NCBI RefSeq assembly: GCF_004359215.1 | Contig: NC_090612.1 | Span: forward strand, 1,201,038-1,265,037 | Origin: Bremia lactucae | Taxonomy: Eukaryota; Oomycota; Peronosporomycetes; Peronosporales; Peronosporaceae | Reading direction: 5' to 3' | Length of the DNA: 64,000 nucleotides | Shown here: one piece after another, positions 30,931 through 42,450 of the stretch | Layout of the letters: each line of letters opens with the position of its first letter | Position numbering within the stretch: the first letter of the stretch is position 1 | Notes under the pieces: model-generated | Database searches by the model: none | Seen by the model: the letters and a program-made list of their open reading frames with translations, nothing else | What the model was told of the DNA's origin: nothing | Program-made: the position numbers and the translations under genes

Positions 30931-30941
30931 GGGCTACCAGG

Positions 30942-31412
30942 TGTAGCGGAGCTACCTCGCTCCTAAAGTCAGAGGAAGACTTTCAGACTCGGAGAGTCAC
31001 TTAGTTCTATTGAACTAATGGGTTTAACAACTCAGGGAGTCGTACAGGCTATTACAGCTTAAGGAATCCTAGTTCAAGGGATTCAGGGGTTCGTAGAAAC
31101 AAGTGGCAACTAGTGCCCAAGAGCAAATACCTTACAAAGGCTTCTATCTCTTACAGCCAATGCGCAAGCATTAGGAAGGCACTTAACGCTTTAAGATCAA
31201 AAGGGGAACTGAACTTTATTTAATTATTTAAATCTAAAAACCTTACCCTAGCTAATTAGAATAGATTCTGGCCGCCAGTTTATATCTGGCGGCGACCACA
31301 TTTATTACTCATAATAAATGGGATTTAAGTAACTAACTATTTTAGAATTAGATAATAGGGTTAAAAAAATGTACCACAACAACGGTTCTCCAACCGATGT
31401 GTGCCCCATTAC
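30942..31412 (-). repeat. LTR family B, middle copy shared by B1 and B2
   Basis: 471 bp. On its left the primer site TGGTAGCCCTCGTAGTC (minus strand, 30922-30938) marks it as 5' LTR of B1. On its right a C-run (minus-strand polypurine tract) marks it as 3' LTR of B2. The terminal A of CCCATTACA is replaced by C. It is therefore a single LTR serving two tandem internal regions. Confidence 0.92.
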
Positions 31413-31524
31413 CCCCCCCCCCATCAGACTGTTGACACCGAGTGACAACATTCGCTACATTTCATCTTTGAGGTTGGAACCTAAACAGCTAACCGTTTGG
31501 TTGTGTTTTCAATTCCTTTGTCTA

Positions 31525-32396
31525 ATGACAATCAAGCGTGAGTCACAGACTCTGAGCACCTTCCTCGACGATGAGGGAACGGTGGACTTTAAAAGTCACT
31601 CTCAATCAGAGGAGGAGGAAAAAGAGCGGCGTTCGCTCACGCCTTCTCCTCCGGACGAACGTCGGCGAGCCCCGAATCCGTTTCCAGAAATGGTGCCGCT
31701 GATGTCTTAACTGCATTGAGCAGGACACGGGACCCTGAGTCCAACATCATTACGAATCCGCTCGATGAAGAGCAATAGCAGATAATCCTCATAGAGGAAA
31801 GAGCTCGTCGTCGAGCTGCCGAAATACGGAAAAGCTAAGGCTCATAGTGAATATAGATTCACTCCGCTTAGTGCGGACGAGCGCCTCAAAGAGATAGCGG
31901 GTCATAGCTTAGCCATCTGGATCTGTGCTGACCCAGCGAGGACGCCGGAGGAGATCGCTGCTCGCGACGCTCTTCATGAGCAATACCTTACGCCGAAGGT
32001 AATGACGCGAAGCCAGTATCTGACGCGTTTACGTGATCAAGCCCGTGGGGCTTCGGGGACATCCATGAGGGAATTCCGATCGTTTTGTTTCCGAACGAAA
32101 CAAGGACTGAAAACGAAGTCTCATTTGAGAAATGGGTTCACCGAGCCCGCAAACTCCGTAATATCTGGAATATCAGAGAGTCTGCGGGTAGAGGTGATGT
32201 TCGTTTGGAACGGAAGCTTCGCTTCGACTTTGCTGAGCTTAAGGCCAAAGGCCAGTTACGGCATTTATGCCACAAAACGAAGAAAGGCCTAGCCAAAATT
32301 TCAGTGCTTCGGTTGACCGTACAACCAAGGATCGAAGCCGCACTGAGGCTAAAGATCCACCCAATCCCACGTTTAGTGGTGGGAAGCGTCGTTTGA
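31525..32396 (+). pseudogene. Antisense accessory ORF (aORF-B), copy B2
   Basis: The plus strand repeats the B1 start (FLDDEGTVDFKSHSQSEEEE, DERRRAPNPFPE). After frame changes it continues beyond the B1 deletion point with HSLAIWICADPARTPEEIAA, RDALHEQYLTPKVMTRSQYL (about 31900-32090) and EVSFEKWVHRARKLRNIWNI (32085-32396). The longer version shows a protein of roughly 300 residues or more with an acidic start and a basic helical end. Stops and single-base shifts interrupt it. Confidence 0.6.
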
Positions 32397-33060
32397 CGCG
32401 AGCTGACCCTGAGCTTGGCGCTTAAAAACGTCAACGGCGTACGGGCAATCTTGCCGAAGAGGTACTTCGAACTCCCAAGAGTTTTCAGAAGAGGAGTACC
32501 CTAGCCACTTCACCAGATACTGGTATTGACCCTCATGACGACGTCGCTTTAAAAGTTTCTCCACATGAAACTGAAGGCTCCCCCGCGCATCAAGCAGCGC
32601 GGGAGGGGGCCGAACTTTCGGCGGAAGCATTTGATGCTCTACGGCACGAGGTGCAACTTCTTCGTGAGGTTCTTGCTCGGGTTGAGAGCTCTTTTGAGGC
32701 GGTTCGGGACCGCCTTTGACGCTGGAGCGTCAGCAGCCTCGTTTATAGGGCCAGCTGGACATCCTGGTGAGGATGCAGCAATCTGCGGCACGACCGCCTG
32801 TCTCGGCGCAAGCGCCTTCAAGTCCACGTGGGAAGGGTCCCGATATGGCTTAAGCAAGCCAACGTAAAACACTGGGTGTGTACGCAGCTTGCTGGGAGGT
32901 TTAGCGTATAAGCTAGGCCCTTCTTGGCCACGACCGGGCGCAATTTGGTCTTGAAGACCGCGGAAACCAAGTTGGTAGGTAGGTTTTTAGCGTTTGTAAA
33001 ACTCGGTCTCCGACCATATAAGAATTTATACAGCTTCTGCCTTTGGCATCTGCTTGTTCT
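32373..33060 (-). pseudogene. Integrase C-domain and chromodomain, element B2
   Basis: The chromodomain at 32630-32373 reads LQFHVEKLLKRRRHEGQYQY then LVKWLGYSSSENSWEFE. Upstream, 32872-32639 begins MFYVGLLKPYRDPSHVD, the usual end of the integrase C-domain, followed by a Pro/Ala-rich spacer. The domain is complete and better kept than in family A. Confidence 0.85.
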
Positions 33061-33140
33061 TTTTGTTTGTCTTGGCTATCAGCCATCGTATCCCTTACAT
33101 GTCTTAAGACACTAAATCTTGTCGCGAGAAACTCGCTTAC

Positions 33141-34026
33141 TTATTTCCGAACGGTAACAGAGCAGATATCAGCAAGCCTATCGGCCAATTCTCCCCCACC
33201 AAGCCCTGAACCACGCAATGGTATCGTTAGTGGAACGCGCAGGTGGGTAAGACCGTCTATATAGAACGGAGTATAGCCTGTAGAGGCATGAACAGCATTA
33301 TTTAACGCATATTCCACAACTGGGAGAAGGAGCTCCAGCGCTTTGGTGTCGGAGCACACACGCTGCGTAAAACGTCATCAATGACGCGATTGACACGTTC
33401 AGTTTGACCATCGGTCTGCGGATGGTCCGCAGTGGACATATCCAATCTGGTGCCAAGCACTCGGAAAATTGATTTCCAGAATTTGCCCGTGAAACGGGGA
33501 TCCCGATCAGAGACAATTGCCACTGGCAAACCGTGTTGTCGAAATACGCGATCGATAAACAGCTTAGCTGTACACTCTCCATCAATGAAATCAGGCACGG
33601 CCGCTAAGTTAGCCATTTTGCTCAAACGGTCAACAAAGACCACTATACCGGAGTTACCGGCTAATTTTTTCGGTAGCCCAAAAACAAAATTCATACTAAT
33701 GGACTTTCAGCATCCGATGGGAACGGGAAGACTCGCCTCTGGCGCAGCAGCATGTGCCGAGGGTTTAACCCGTTGGCACGTTTCGCATGTGCGAACATAC
33801 GTGCTGACCCATTTATAAAGTTTGGCCACCAATAACTCTGGCTGATAAAGCCGTAGGTCTTTTCTCTACCGAGATGACCACCAAGGACAGTATCGCGTGC
33901 CTCATAGAGGATCCGGTACTTCAAATCCTCATCATGAGGAACAACGACACCCGTAGAGTCCGCGATGTCTGTGCAATAAAGCAACAGGTTGTTTTCGATA
34001 GAAAATCGATGTAACCTTGCACGCAA
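33141..34026 (-). pseudogene. Integrase core and zinc-binding domain, element B2
   Basis: The 130-residue core is open at 33694-33302: [59 protein letters not shown]. The second Asp and the Glu of the DDE triad are present. The first Asp is replaced by Asn (SMNFVFG, whereas B1 has SMDFVFG). The N-domain at 34026-33691 has GGHLGREKTYGFISQSYWWP, then a one-base shift before YVRTCETCQRVKPSAHA. Both defects should inactivate it. Confidence 0.85.
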
Positions 34027-34159
34027 ACGTGCCGGTCATTTAATACCCGAATCCGATTTATTTAAGGCTCGTAGCAGAGCTACACACTGTTCATCCTTGG
34101 CGTAAGCCGAACGGATTAATTCAGGAATAGGTGACGAGATAGTCGCTAAATGAGAAAGC

Positions 34160-35420
34160 TCATAATCCGGCCTGCGTGATAACGCATCGGCCAGCATTTT
34201 GCTTGCCGGGTTTATACTTCACCTCGAAGTTGTATTCCGCTAAAAAGGATAGCCATCTGACCATTCTCTGTGAGAGATGGGGCGACATAGTCGCCGTGCG
34301 TAATGACGCGTGATCTGTATAAATCACAAACGGCTTAGAGCCGAGCAGATGAACTCTGAATTTGACGAGAGCATACTTCATAGCAAGTAACTCTTTGTCA
34401 TGAACTGGGTAGTTCTTTTCCGCAGCTTTAAGCTGTCTAGACTCGAACGCAATAACACGTTCATGCCCCTCAACATCTGTTTGTAATAGAGCACTGCCAA
34501 TGGCAAAATCTGATGCGTCACAGACGACACTAAAAGGTCAATTTGGGTTTGGCAGTACCAGAATCGGTGCATGGATAAGACTATCCTTAACTGCTCGAAA
34601 AGCATTATTTTCGGTGCTAGTCCAGCACCATTCTGTATCTTTTTTAAGAAGATTAGATAATGGCCTAGCCTTATCAGCGTAATTTTCGCTATATTTGTGT
34701 AAATAATTGGCGAGACCCAACCACTTACGCAAATCCTTTTGGTTTTTAGGAACAGGCCAATCTACTATGGCTTTTACCATGGCGGGATCCGCCCTAAGGC
34801 CTCGCTTTCCAATGAAGCATCCTTAAAAAGAAATTTCGTCTGCGCGCAAAAATGCATTTAGATGCATTGGCATTCAATGTGTTTTTGCGTATGCACTCGA
34901 GCACTGCTCGCAAATGGTTTTCCATATCCGACCGATCCTGCTCCGCACGACTATGGACAAAAATGTCATCGAAAAAAGTCTGTGCATAATCTCGATGAGA
35001 GCGAAACAGTTGCGTCACTAGACGGACAAATGTTGCCGGGGCGTTGGAAAGCCCTTGTAGCATAACCAGCCACTCCCATAACATGCCGCTTGGGATGCTA
35101 ACCGCTGTAAGCGGGATATCGCTAGCTCGCATGAGCAGTTGGTAATAAATATCGACTACGTCCAATGCACTGTACATTGTACATCCCACCATATTGTTCT
35201 AAAGAACATCCTTTCTAGGAATGGGGGTTTGTGTTGGTATAGTGACAGCATTAAGCTTATTATAAGCATCTACAATGCGCCATTTACCATTTGGCTTTTT
35301 CATACAAAATGTCGGTGTCGAATGAGGAGATTTGGTCTCTCGTACCATTCCAGCCTCGTGCTTAGCACGGAAAAAATCGTCAATGACGTCACACTCTCCC
35401 TTGGTAAAGGCCATTGTCTT
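34160..35420 (-). pseudogene. Reverse transcriptase and RNase H, element B2
   Basis: Nearly identical to B1. RT entry is at 35414-35199, palm at 35192-34794 with FFDD at 34965-34976, and thumb at 34780-34538. The RNase H start KYALVKFRVHLLGSKPFVIY with TDHASLRTA lies at 34381-34160. A small deletion near 34190 truncates the ADALSRRPD connection. Confidence 0.85.
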
Positions 35421-36790
35421 GTGACACAGTATTTGGTTCCCGAAAATAAGTCAATTTCATGACGTACACCTCTATCCGGAGGTAAAGCAGATGGTGGGTT
35501 ATTACATACCACATCTTGGAATTCCTTTATTAAGGAATAAAAGGGACCCGTAGGATCTCTTAGGATCGATGACCCATTTCGCGCACTAAGTGCAGTTTTT
35601 GTGTCATCCAGGACAGCGTCGTCGAGAAGTGACGATGAGTTTAACTCAACCATAGGTCGAATGACCACCATTTCAGATAAGTCACCAGCTTTTAAGGCTC
35701 GACCGCACTCATCAATAGACATTTCGGCTAGCTCTAAAAGAGCATGTAAGAAGGGGATTGCCGCAAGGCTAAATTCCCCCTCAATGTTACCGGTTACGCC
35801 ATTTACAAGCGTATGTACTTGCTCACTCGTATCACTTTGTGAGGGTATACACGCTTCGTGTCCACCCTGTCTTGGAGTGAAGCCAATACGCCTCTTAGAG
35901 GCCGGGATTTTGACGTCCCCGGGTTTTCCAGCCTGTATTGGTTCTATACAAGACATGGTGTCTAATTTGACATCCGACAAGGAGTCAGGTAACTCAACTT
36001 CCTTATCCAGCGAACGTTTACGTGTCGCTTCACGTGCATTAGGAGGGTTTGATTCAAAATGCCTGGCGAACCGCCAATAGTGTCACTATTGACACTCAGT
36101 ATGGTGCCACCTCGGCCGACCTCACTCGGTGGACGTAGACGTGCCACTCCACGTATCTCAGGGATATTGCACCCTTTATGATTCGGCCTAAGGCCAACAA
36201 TGCTTTCAGCATTTAGTGAATCGTTATTATAACGAGTGTCACTCGACGGAGTACGTGCCGTTCCACTAATTTCTGCTGAGTCGGGCTCAGAATTAATGTT
36301 TTTAACATTAGAGTTTATTAACTCAGACATGCCAATGTCTAAAACACTGACAGACTCATTCAATGATCCACGCCAATAGCGCTTTTGCTGCCTAGCAAAG
36401 GTGGGTTCATGACTCTCCAAAACTATGCTAGGAACATTGCGCGTGGCGCTTAATCATGACCCCTAACTTTTGCCAACCCCAAAAAATCTTAGACCTCCAA
36501 TCGATACATGGCTCATGGTGTTCTAACCAGGCCATACCAAGGATGAGATCATATCTCGAATCCAAATTAAGGACAAGACAGCGTTCCAGGCTTCGTACCG
36601 CATGAAGGCTTCAAGCCTTGCATGCAGGACCTCTGGTCCCTACGAGATAATAAATTTCTACGTTCTCGATCCCGAATAAGGTTTTGAGCTTGTCATAAGC
36701 GGCGCGTTGCGCTTCTGACAGTTCTGAAACCTCTTCCATTCTCGTTAGAATTTAGTCTTCTAAAGACTCAATTGTATATTGACTACGAGG
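35420..36790 (-). pseudogene. Gag start fused to protease plus linker, element B2
   Basis: Translated frames at 35980-35300 and 36420-35962 are residue-for-residue the same as in B1, and the gag-protease deletion is the same. The lesion therefore predates the duplication or was copied by recombination. The primer binding site lies at 36780-36796. Confidence 0.78.
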
Positions 36791-36799
36791 GCTACCAGG

Positions 36800-37284
36800 T
36801 GTAGCGGAGCTACCTCGCTCCTAAAGTCAGAGGAAGACTTTCAGACTCGGAGAGTCACTTAGTTCTATTGAACTAATGGGTTTAACAACTCAGGGAGTCG
36901 TACAGGCTATTACAGCTTAAGGAATCCTAGTTCAAGGGATTCAGGGGTTCGTAGAAACAAGTGGCAATTAGTGCCCAAGAGGATATACCTTAGAAAGGCT
37001 TCTATCTCTTACAGATCAATGCGCAAGCCTTAGGAAGGCACTTAACGCTTTAAGATCAAAAGGGGAAATGAACTTTATTTAATTATTTGAATCTAAAAAC
37101 CTTACCCTAGCTAATTAGAATAGATTTTGGCCGCCAGATTTATATCTGGCGGCGATCACATTTATTACCCATACTAAATGGGATTTAAGTAACTAACTAT
37201 TTAAAAATTAGATAAAAGGGTATTTTACCCATAAATTAAATGTACCACAACAACGGTTTCTTAACCGATGTGTGCCCCATTACA
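36800..37284 (-). repeat. LTR family B, right copy (5' LTR of element B2)
   Basis: 485 bp, TGTAGCGGAG to CCCCATTACA. Bases next to the array are TTGTG on the left (before 26285) and GTGTG on the right (after 37284). Four of five match, compatible with one decayed 5-bp target-site duplication for the whole three-LTR array. Confidence 0.92.
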
Positions 37285-37860
37285 GTGTGCCTATAAGGCT
37301 GCCAACGTAGCAGCTGCACGGGTGTGTGCATCTGCTAAATAATTAGAAGCAGCTGATGTTCAGTCGTCTGACGCGAGCGACAAACAGAATGCACTTCGGC
37401 AGCTGATGCACGTGATGAGTCGAACGTTCCAGCCAACTCAAACCATCTGTAAAGGCCACCGAGTCAACCGGGGCTGCTACAGCAAATACTTTCGGGTTCT
37501 GGCGCTTCAAAAAAGAAATTATTAAATGAGACGTTCGGTCCGCCCGACCCGTATGAGAGGAGTAATCCTGTAAAGAATCTGATTATTATGAGGATACTGG
37601 TGATGTTATTGCGCTTCACCAGGAACGAATTGATTAAAAATCTTGACAAAGTGTGTAAGCTTGCCTTTAAATATCCGTCAAGAGACGATAAACCACAAAT
37701 ACGTTGCGAGTTGCTCCTAAAAAGCCTTGTTTGCCACGAACGGCAACGCAACTCGTTAGTCGGAAATGACCAATGTTTGTTATACGATTTTTGTTGTTCG
37801 CCTCCGCAAGGTCTTCAGCAGGGCAAATCTTCTGAACGTCTTTTGAATAGCAATTGATTA
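37285..37860 (+). pseudogene. Remnant of a family C-like antisense ORF
   Basis: The plus strand starts with KAANVAAARVCAS, resembling REAAKLAAARISV at 17.2 kb. Near 37700 it has NTLRVAPKKPCLP, resembling NTLRFAPEKRPWLP at 17.75 kb. The B array is inserted at its left border. Strongly decayed. Confidence 0.6.
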
Positions 37861-38337
37861 TATTTACTTGTAATTGAGCCACAATACATAAATAACGATT
37901 GAGCATCGAATTCACGATTTGTGGGCGTTGTTATTTCGATTGGTTTGCGCCAAATCAAACCGCAGGTTAAACAGGGTAGCCCATTACACAAAGTTTTTAT
38001 ACGAATTAGAGAATATATTGAATAATAAAGAAAACTATCTTTGTATATTTTTTATTTGTAGCAGCAACGTGACAGTTTTGCTAATGGTTGATGTAGGCCA
38101 CTAAATCAAACCCACCGAATAGCTGCTTGACGCGCGAATGGGCGGTGAGCAATGATTCACTATACATAGTTTTATATAAATATATTAACGTAAGAATTAC
38201 AAGGATTTATTGTCTAGGATACGTGTTAATATTGGCCTTTACGGCTCAAGCTTCACTACCCATATGTGTTTGGGGCGTATGAAAAAAGACATTTAAGGTT
38301 TTGCTCACAAACAACACATGCGAATCTAGAGCTCAAT
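37861..38337. other. Intergenic, no gene seen
   Basis: AT-rich with no convincing frame. It may be further decayed element sequence. Confidence 0.5.
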
Positions 38338-38520
38338 CAGTGTTCCTGGATTTGAAGCAGGGTAAGGGTGACATTCATTCCTACGCACAGCACACATGAT
38401 ACCTTTTAAGTTGTGTTGTGTGAAAGTCCATTAGTGAGCAGATACATATTACTATGTTCGTCAAGGGTTTTGCGGATGGTCCCGCCAAGACCCACCTGTC
38501 CCGCTCGTATTAAAGACACC
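38338..38520 (+). pseudogene. Gag remnant, plus strand
   Basis: LDLKQGKGDIHSYAQHT followed by ITMFVKGFADGPAKTHLSRS matches the family A gag wording KLKQGKRDVHAYTQHI and VFMQGLTDGPVRTHLF. Only about 180 bp remains. Confidence 0.72.
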
Positions 38521-39076
38521 TTTTTTAGCTTTCTCTAAAACAGAAAATGAGTACTTCAACCTTAAGCAAAATTATATCTGCTTGGGTTCTTATTTTCACC
38601 GAGACGACAAGAGATAGGAGGTCACGAACCAGTTAACCTTTCAGTTCAATTACGGGATACTTTGAGCTCGAAGATGGGCTTACGGTCGAGATTACAAACT
38701 GGGGAGTGAGTTGTATTTTGAGTTTTTCTCGATCCTACCGTAACCGTTATCTCTTAACTTTCGCTCGGTGCGCCCCTTTTTCCACATATGTGGACCACCA
38801 TAAAATGAAGGACGACACTGTCTGGCAGTACAGTGCTGGTGAACCCCAAACACCAGTTCCCGATTGTTTACTTTTTGTTGTTGCCGGGTATACCGGTGAC
38901 CTGTGGGATGGCACTGCCATGCCTTACCCGTCTGATCCACAGCGCATGATATTTCCACGCACTATTCGTATTATTCTTGTTATACGATCCCTTGCTATAT
39001 TCCCCTACACACGCGTATGCATAAAGTGCAACACTTTCGATGAACACATCAATCTTCAGCACTCGAAGTGATGCCC
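38521..39076. other. Unassigned; may contain the 3' flank or LTR of the copia element
   Basis: The frame 38706-39071 (plus, 121 residues) shows no motif. As the minus-strand copia element ends its coding part at 39077, its 3' LTR should start here, but without a second LTR I cannot define it. Confidence 0.4.
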
Positions 39077-39745
39077 TTATGCCGCCATGCCGAGTCCCCT
39101 GATCAACTTGGTTAGCTTGTGTTCTGGAAGAGCCTTGGTCAATTCGTCCGGGATCATTTCTTCCGTCGGCTTGTATTCCAGCGCAATTTCCTCACTTGCC
39201 ACCTTCTCAAGCAAGAAATGAATTTGATGTCGATGTGCTTCGTGCGCGAATGGTAGACAGGATTCTTGACCAGCGCAATACGTCCTTGATAAATTATCGT
39301 CGCCGTATCCTTCTTGAACTCCAAGACCTAAATCAAATTTCGAAGCCAGACTGCTTCTTGAGTTGCGCTGAACAGACTCATATACTCTGCTTCCGTGCTT
39401 GATGTCGCAACGGTCAGGTGGCTCTTGGAATACCATGAGATCGTGCCACAACTAAGGAAGAACACGTATCCTGCCGTTGAACGCTTCGTATCTAAGTCGC
39501 CTGCCCAGTTTGTGTCCGCGAAACCAATAAGCTCTCCCAGATACTGCTTTAGATTGCTGTTCCACTGCCGCGCCGCGCCGCTTGCTTGGTCCCGAACAGC
39601 GCATTCTGCAGCAAACACTTCTTCGTCGGGTTTCGTTCATCTGCAAAACCGTCAAGAATGCGGATACAACGTCGACATTTTCTGCCTCCGAGTCTTCAGC
39701 TGCTGCAATTGCCAACACCGCATTTATTGACTCTTTGCGTGCCAC
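39077..39745 (-). pseudogene. Copia RT (deleted) and RNase H
   Basis: RNase H is well kept: LIGFADTNWAGDLDTKRSTA, GYVFFLSCGTISWYSKSH, VATSSTEAEYMSLFSATQEA (39618-39328), then HQIHFLLEKVASEEIALEY and EMIPDELTKALPEHKL (39451-39077), joined by a frame change. The RT entry INAVLAIAAAEDSEAENVDV with VSAFL (39745 down) runs into RNase H after only about 100 bases, so most of the RT palm is gone. Confidence 0.85.
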
Positions 39746-39931
39746 TGGCGCAAAAGTCTCGACGAAGTCGATCCGTGGTCGCTGCGTAAATCCTTTCGCA
39801 ACTTATCGTGCTTTAAACTTTACAATATTTCCATTTGTATCGCGCTTGATCCGAAATACCCACTTGCATTTAACAGCCTTCTTGTCCGGTAACATGTTTA
39901 CCAGCGCCCACGTGCTGTGCTCGTTGAGTGA

Positions 39932-41492
39932 CTACATCTCGCTCTTCATCGCTTCCAGCCACTGTTTCTTGTTCTCACACATTACTACTTCTTCGTAGCT
40001 TGAAGCCTTTTCTTCATCGTCAGCTGCGATTAAACAATAGAACGAGTCGTCTTCTCCCTCAAAGTCGTCCAAATTAAAGTGACCGCGACTTAGGTTGGAA
40101 GGCTCTTGTTCGTACCGCACCACACACCGCTTCTTCCGAAAAGGTCGAACCAACCACTCTTCTTCGCCGTCTCTCCCGGGCGTGCTTGATGCTCAATCAG
40201 GATTTTGACCTTGAACACTGAACTTGTTTTGGCAAGCTCAAATCGGATCACGGCAAGCTCGAAGTGGCGGAGTCCAAAGTCTTTCGCTCGACACCATTGT
40301 CGTTAAGTATCGACGTCTACAAATATTCTTTATATTCAATGATGTCGATAATTCGCTCGTCGTTTCTTTTCATTCCCTTCGAAATGGAATGCTCAGCAAA
40401 TGTTCCGCTTCTTAAAATCATGATCGAGCCATCGTCCGCGTCAAGTAGTCGGCACGCCTTGTGATCCTTTGCGTAGCCAAACACTTCACGCCCGAATCGC
40501 CCAGCTTCTTCCGCTTCTCCTTCGTAACGTGGCCGTAGCATTACGAACCAAACACGCGCATATGGTCGATGCGCGGCTTTCGCTTCAACACTGTATCGTA
40601 CGGACTTGACTTCTTGTTCGACAAGTTCGGAACCACGTTTCGAATGTCTGCCGCTGTCATTAACGCAGTGCACCAGTAAGACTTGTCGAGACCGCTGACC
40701 TTAAGCATGCAGCGTGTCATCTCTACCAGTGTTTGATTCATGCGCCCTGCCATGCCGTTCTGTTCAGGATTGAATGGGACTTTGTACTCTTGCTTGATGT
40801 TCTTTTCCTTGCAGAAACTGTCCATTTGGGCATTTTGGTACTCGCCACCGTTGCCACTTCGAATGATCTTGATCTTAGTCCTAGACGCTATCTTAGTCTC
40901 CCAATAGAACCTTGCGAACGCGCTCTTGACTCACACTTCTTTCGCAATGGACAAATTGTCACGTACCGGCTCTTCCTCATAAAGAAGCTCACAATGTACT
41001 TGAAACCGGATCTTGAAGCTGGAATGATTGGTCCAAGCACGTCGGAGCACACGATACCGTCAAAACCCGCACTCTCCATTAATCCTTTGTCTTCCTCGCT
41101 TGCCTTGAATGACTTGCGCACTTGCTTGGACGTCGCGCATACGTCAGACACGACGTTGGTATTCATTTCCGCGCCCTGGATCCGTCCGCCCTTGATCATA
41201 TCATTTATCGTCCGTACGATGTGGGACCCAGTCTTCTGTGACATGGCTCGCTCTCGCACTCGGCTACGTGGCACTCCGCACCAAACTCAACGTTGAGGTA
41301 CATCAGAAAACCCTTTTTCCTTCCAGTGGCTACTGATGTCCTGCCCCGCTTCACGACGCACTCGTGCGCGTGATCTCTACTGTCATTCTTCGCCTGATGC
41401 AGCCGTAAGCGAGAACATATTCTTGGACAGACCTTCAACATGGAGAGTATTTTCGAGGCGAGCCTCGATCCAAGCATGTCCGATCCAAACAC
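39932..41492 (-). pseudogene. Copia integrase and linker to RT
   Basis: The integrase middle part with SRSGFKYIVSFFMRKSRYVT lies at 41274-40888. The catalytic Glu region KNIKQEYKVPFNPEQNGMAG then RMNQTLVEMTRCML lies at 40825-40541. The C-part with KRKPRIDHMRVFGS and a linker follow at 40673-40317 and 40153-39932 (EEVVMCENKKQWLEAMKSEM, the usual lead-in to copia RT). Several frame changes. Confidence 0.83.
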
Positions 41493-41680
41493 GCAACTTC
41501 ACCGTTTCGTGACCGATGACCTTGAGCTTCACATTACATTTCGCGCTCGATATACCGCCTGTCACACTTCCTCATACTCCACAAAAATTTCCCCGTCCTT
41601 GCACATGTATGCAGATGCGCCACTGTCCACAACCCAGCAGCCGCTGACGGACCCTACGCTAGCATTAAATGTCGCATTGG
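41383..41680 (-). pseudogene. Copia protease
   Basis: The retropepsin active site WVVDSGASAYMCKDG is visible at about 41600-41645, intact. The C-part KLKVIGHETVKLRVWIG and NTLHVEGLSKNMFSL follows at 41565-41383 after a frame break. Confidence 0.78.
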
Positions 41681-41689
41681 AGTGGTCGT

Positions 41690-42000
41690 GTCCTCCTTCT
41701 CGTGTTTCTCTTAGTCCACGACTTGAACGGCAATCTCTAGCATAGTGGCGGACATTGCCACGGTTGAAACACGCTCCTGGTGCTGCTTGCCGATTCTCTT
41801 GCTTGTATAAAGAGCCGTTGCTTCTTTCACCCCGTCCGTCTCCTTGTGTCGCACTTCCTCAGCAATCAGTTTGCTCACGAGGTCACTGAAACCAAAGCTT
41901 AACTCCGACATGCGGAACGCCTGCACTAAGCTCTCGTAGCTTGCAGGCAGACTCCTCAACATCATGCACAAACGTCCTCTTTACTTGGCCCACAGTTAGT
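41690..42000 (-). pseudogene. Copia gag C-terminal part
   Basis: LRSLPASYESLVQAFRMSEL and LIAEEVRHKE are typical of copia gag (UBN2-like). The zinc knuckle reads CFNRGNVRHYARDC near 41715-41755, so the second Cys is Arg (TGT to CGT). The N-terminal part of gag is missing. Confidence 0.8.
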
Positions 42001-42010
42001 GCTATTCATC

Positions 42011-42450
42011 TTCATCACTAGAATCATTCCCACTTACAATAATTTGCGATTGCGCATCAGGCACGAGTGTCATGATGCACCAATAATTGGTCATCGTGGC
42101 ATGTGAGAGGACTTACCTCAAGCAAGTAGCGACTTCTACTAGCCTCGCCATTATGAACTCGTGCGCAAGAACTTACGTGCTTGCGAAGTTTCTCAACGGG
42201 GAATCCCTGTGCTTCATCCTGGCTCCGGTTCAATCTTTACCTGTTTCGGCAGAGTGTTGGCAGTTCGTATCTATGGACTTCGTCTTCGGATGTCCCGAAG
42301 ACGCTCACAAGAATAATGGTATTCTTGCGTTTGTTGATGGATTAAGCAAGATGGGTTTATCTTGCTGCAAATCCAAAGGCGATCACAGCCGAAGGCTGTG
42401 CTCGTGTTTCTATCGACACGAAGTTTTAACAGTATGGGTTAGCCCGTGAA
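42011..42450 (+). pseudogene. Gypsy integrase fragment, plus strand
   Basis: NLRLRIRHECHDAPIIGHRG resembles the zinc-binding domain of copy A2. It is followed by the core start SMDFVFGCPEDAHKNNGILA (first catalytic Asp kept) and a decayed rest. It borders the truncated copia element directly. Confidence 0.78.

Larger units (their letters stand above)
26770..30941 (-). mobile_element. Ty3/gypsy element B1 internal region, minus strand, gag- and chromodomain-deleted
   Basis: It lies between LTRs 26285-26769 and 30942-31412. The minus strand carries a gag start fused to protease, a long linker, RT, RNase H and integrase. The antisense ORF is at the 3' end. Compared with B2, about 1.2 kb containing the rest of the aORF, the chromodomain and the integrase C-end is deleted at about 27255. 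It cannot be autonomous without helper proteins. Confidence 0.9.
31413..36799 (-). mobile_element. Ty3/gypsy element B2 internal region, minus strand
   Basis: Same order as B1 but with the chromodomain and full integrase end kept. The gag-protease deletion is identical to B1. The half from about 34378 to 36799 is almost identical to 28520-30941 (offset 5858), while the 3' half differs by several percent with indels. Confidence 0.9.
39077..42010 (-). mobile_element. Ty1/copia element, minus strand, truncated and internally deleted
   Basis: The minus strand gives gag (about 42.0-41.7 kb), protease, integrase and then RT/RNase H. Integrase before RT is the Ty1/copia order. No 5' LTR is found, because at about 42010 sequence changes to a plus-strand gypsy integrase fragment. 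The RT palm, including the YVDD box, is deleted. Confidence 0.88.

Noticed and set aside
38706..39071. 121-residue plus-strand frame
   Set aside because: No recognisable motif; next to the copia 3' end, where an LTR is expected; composition unconvincing.
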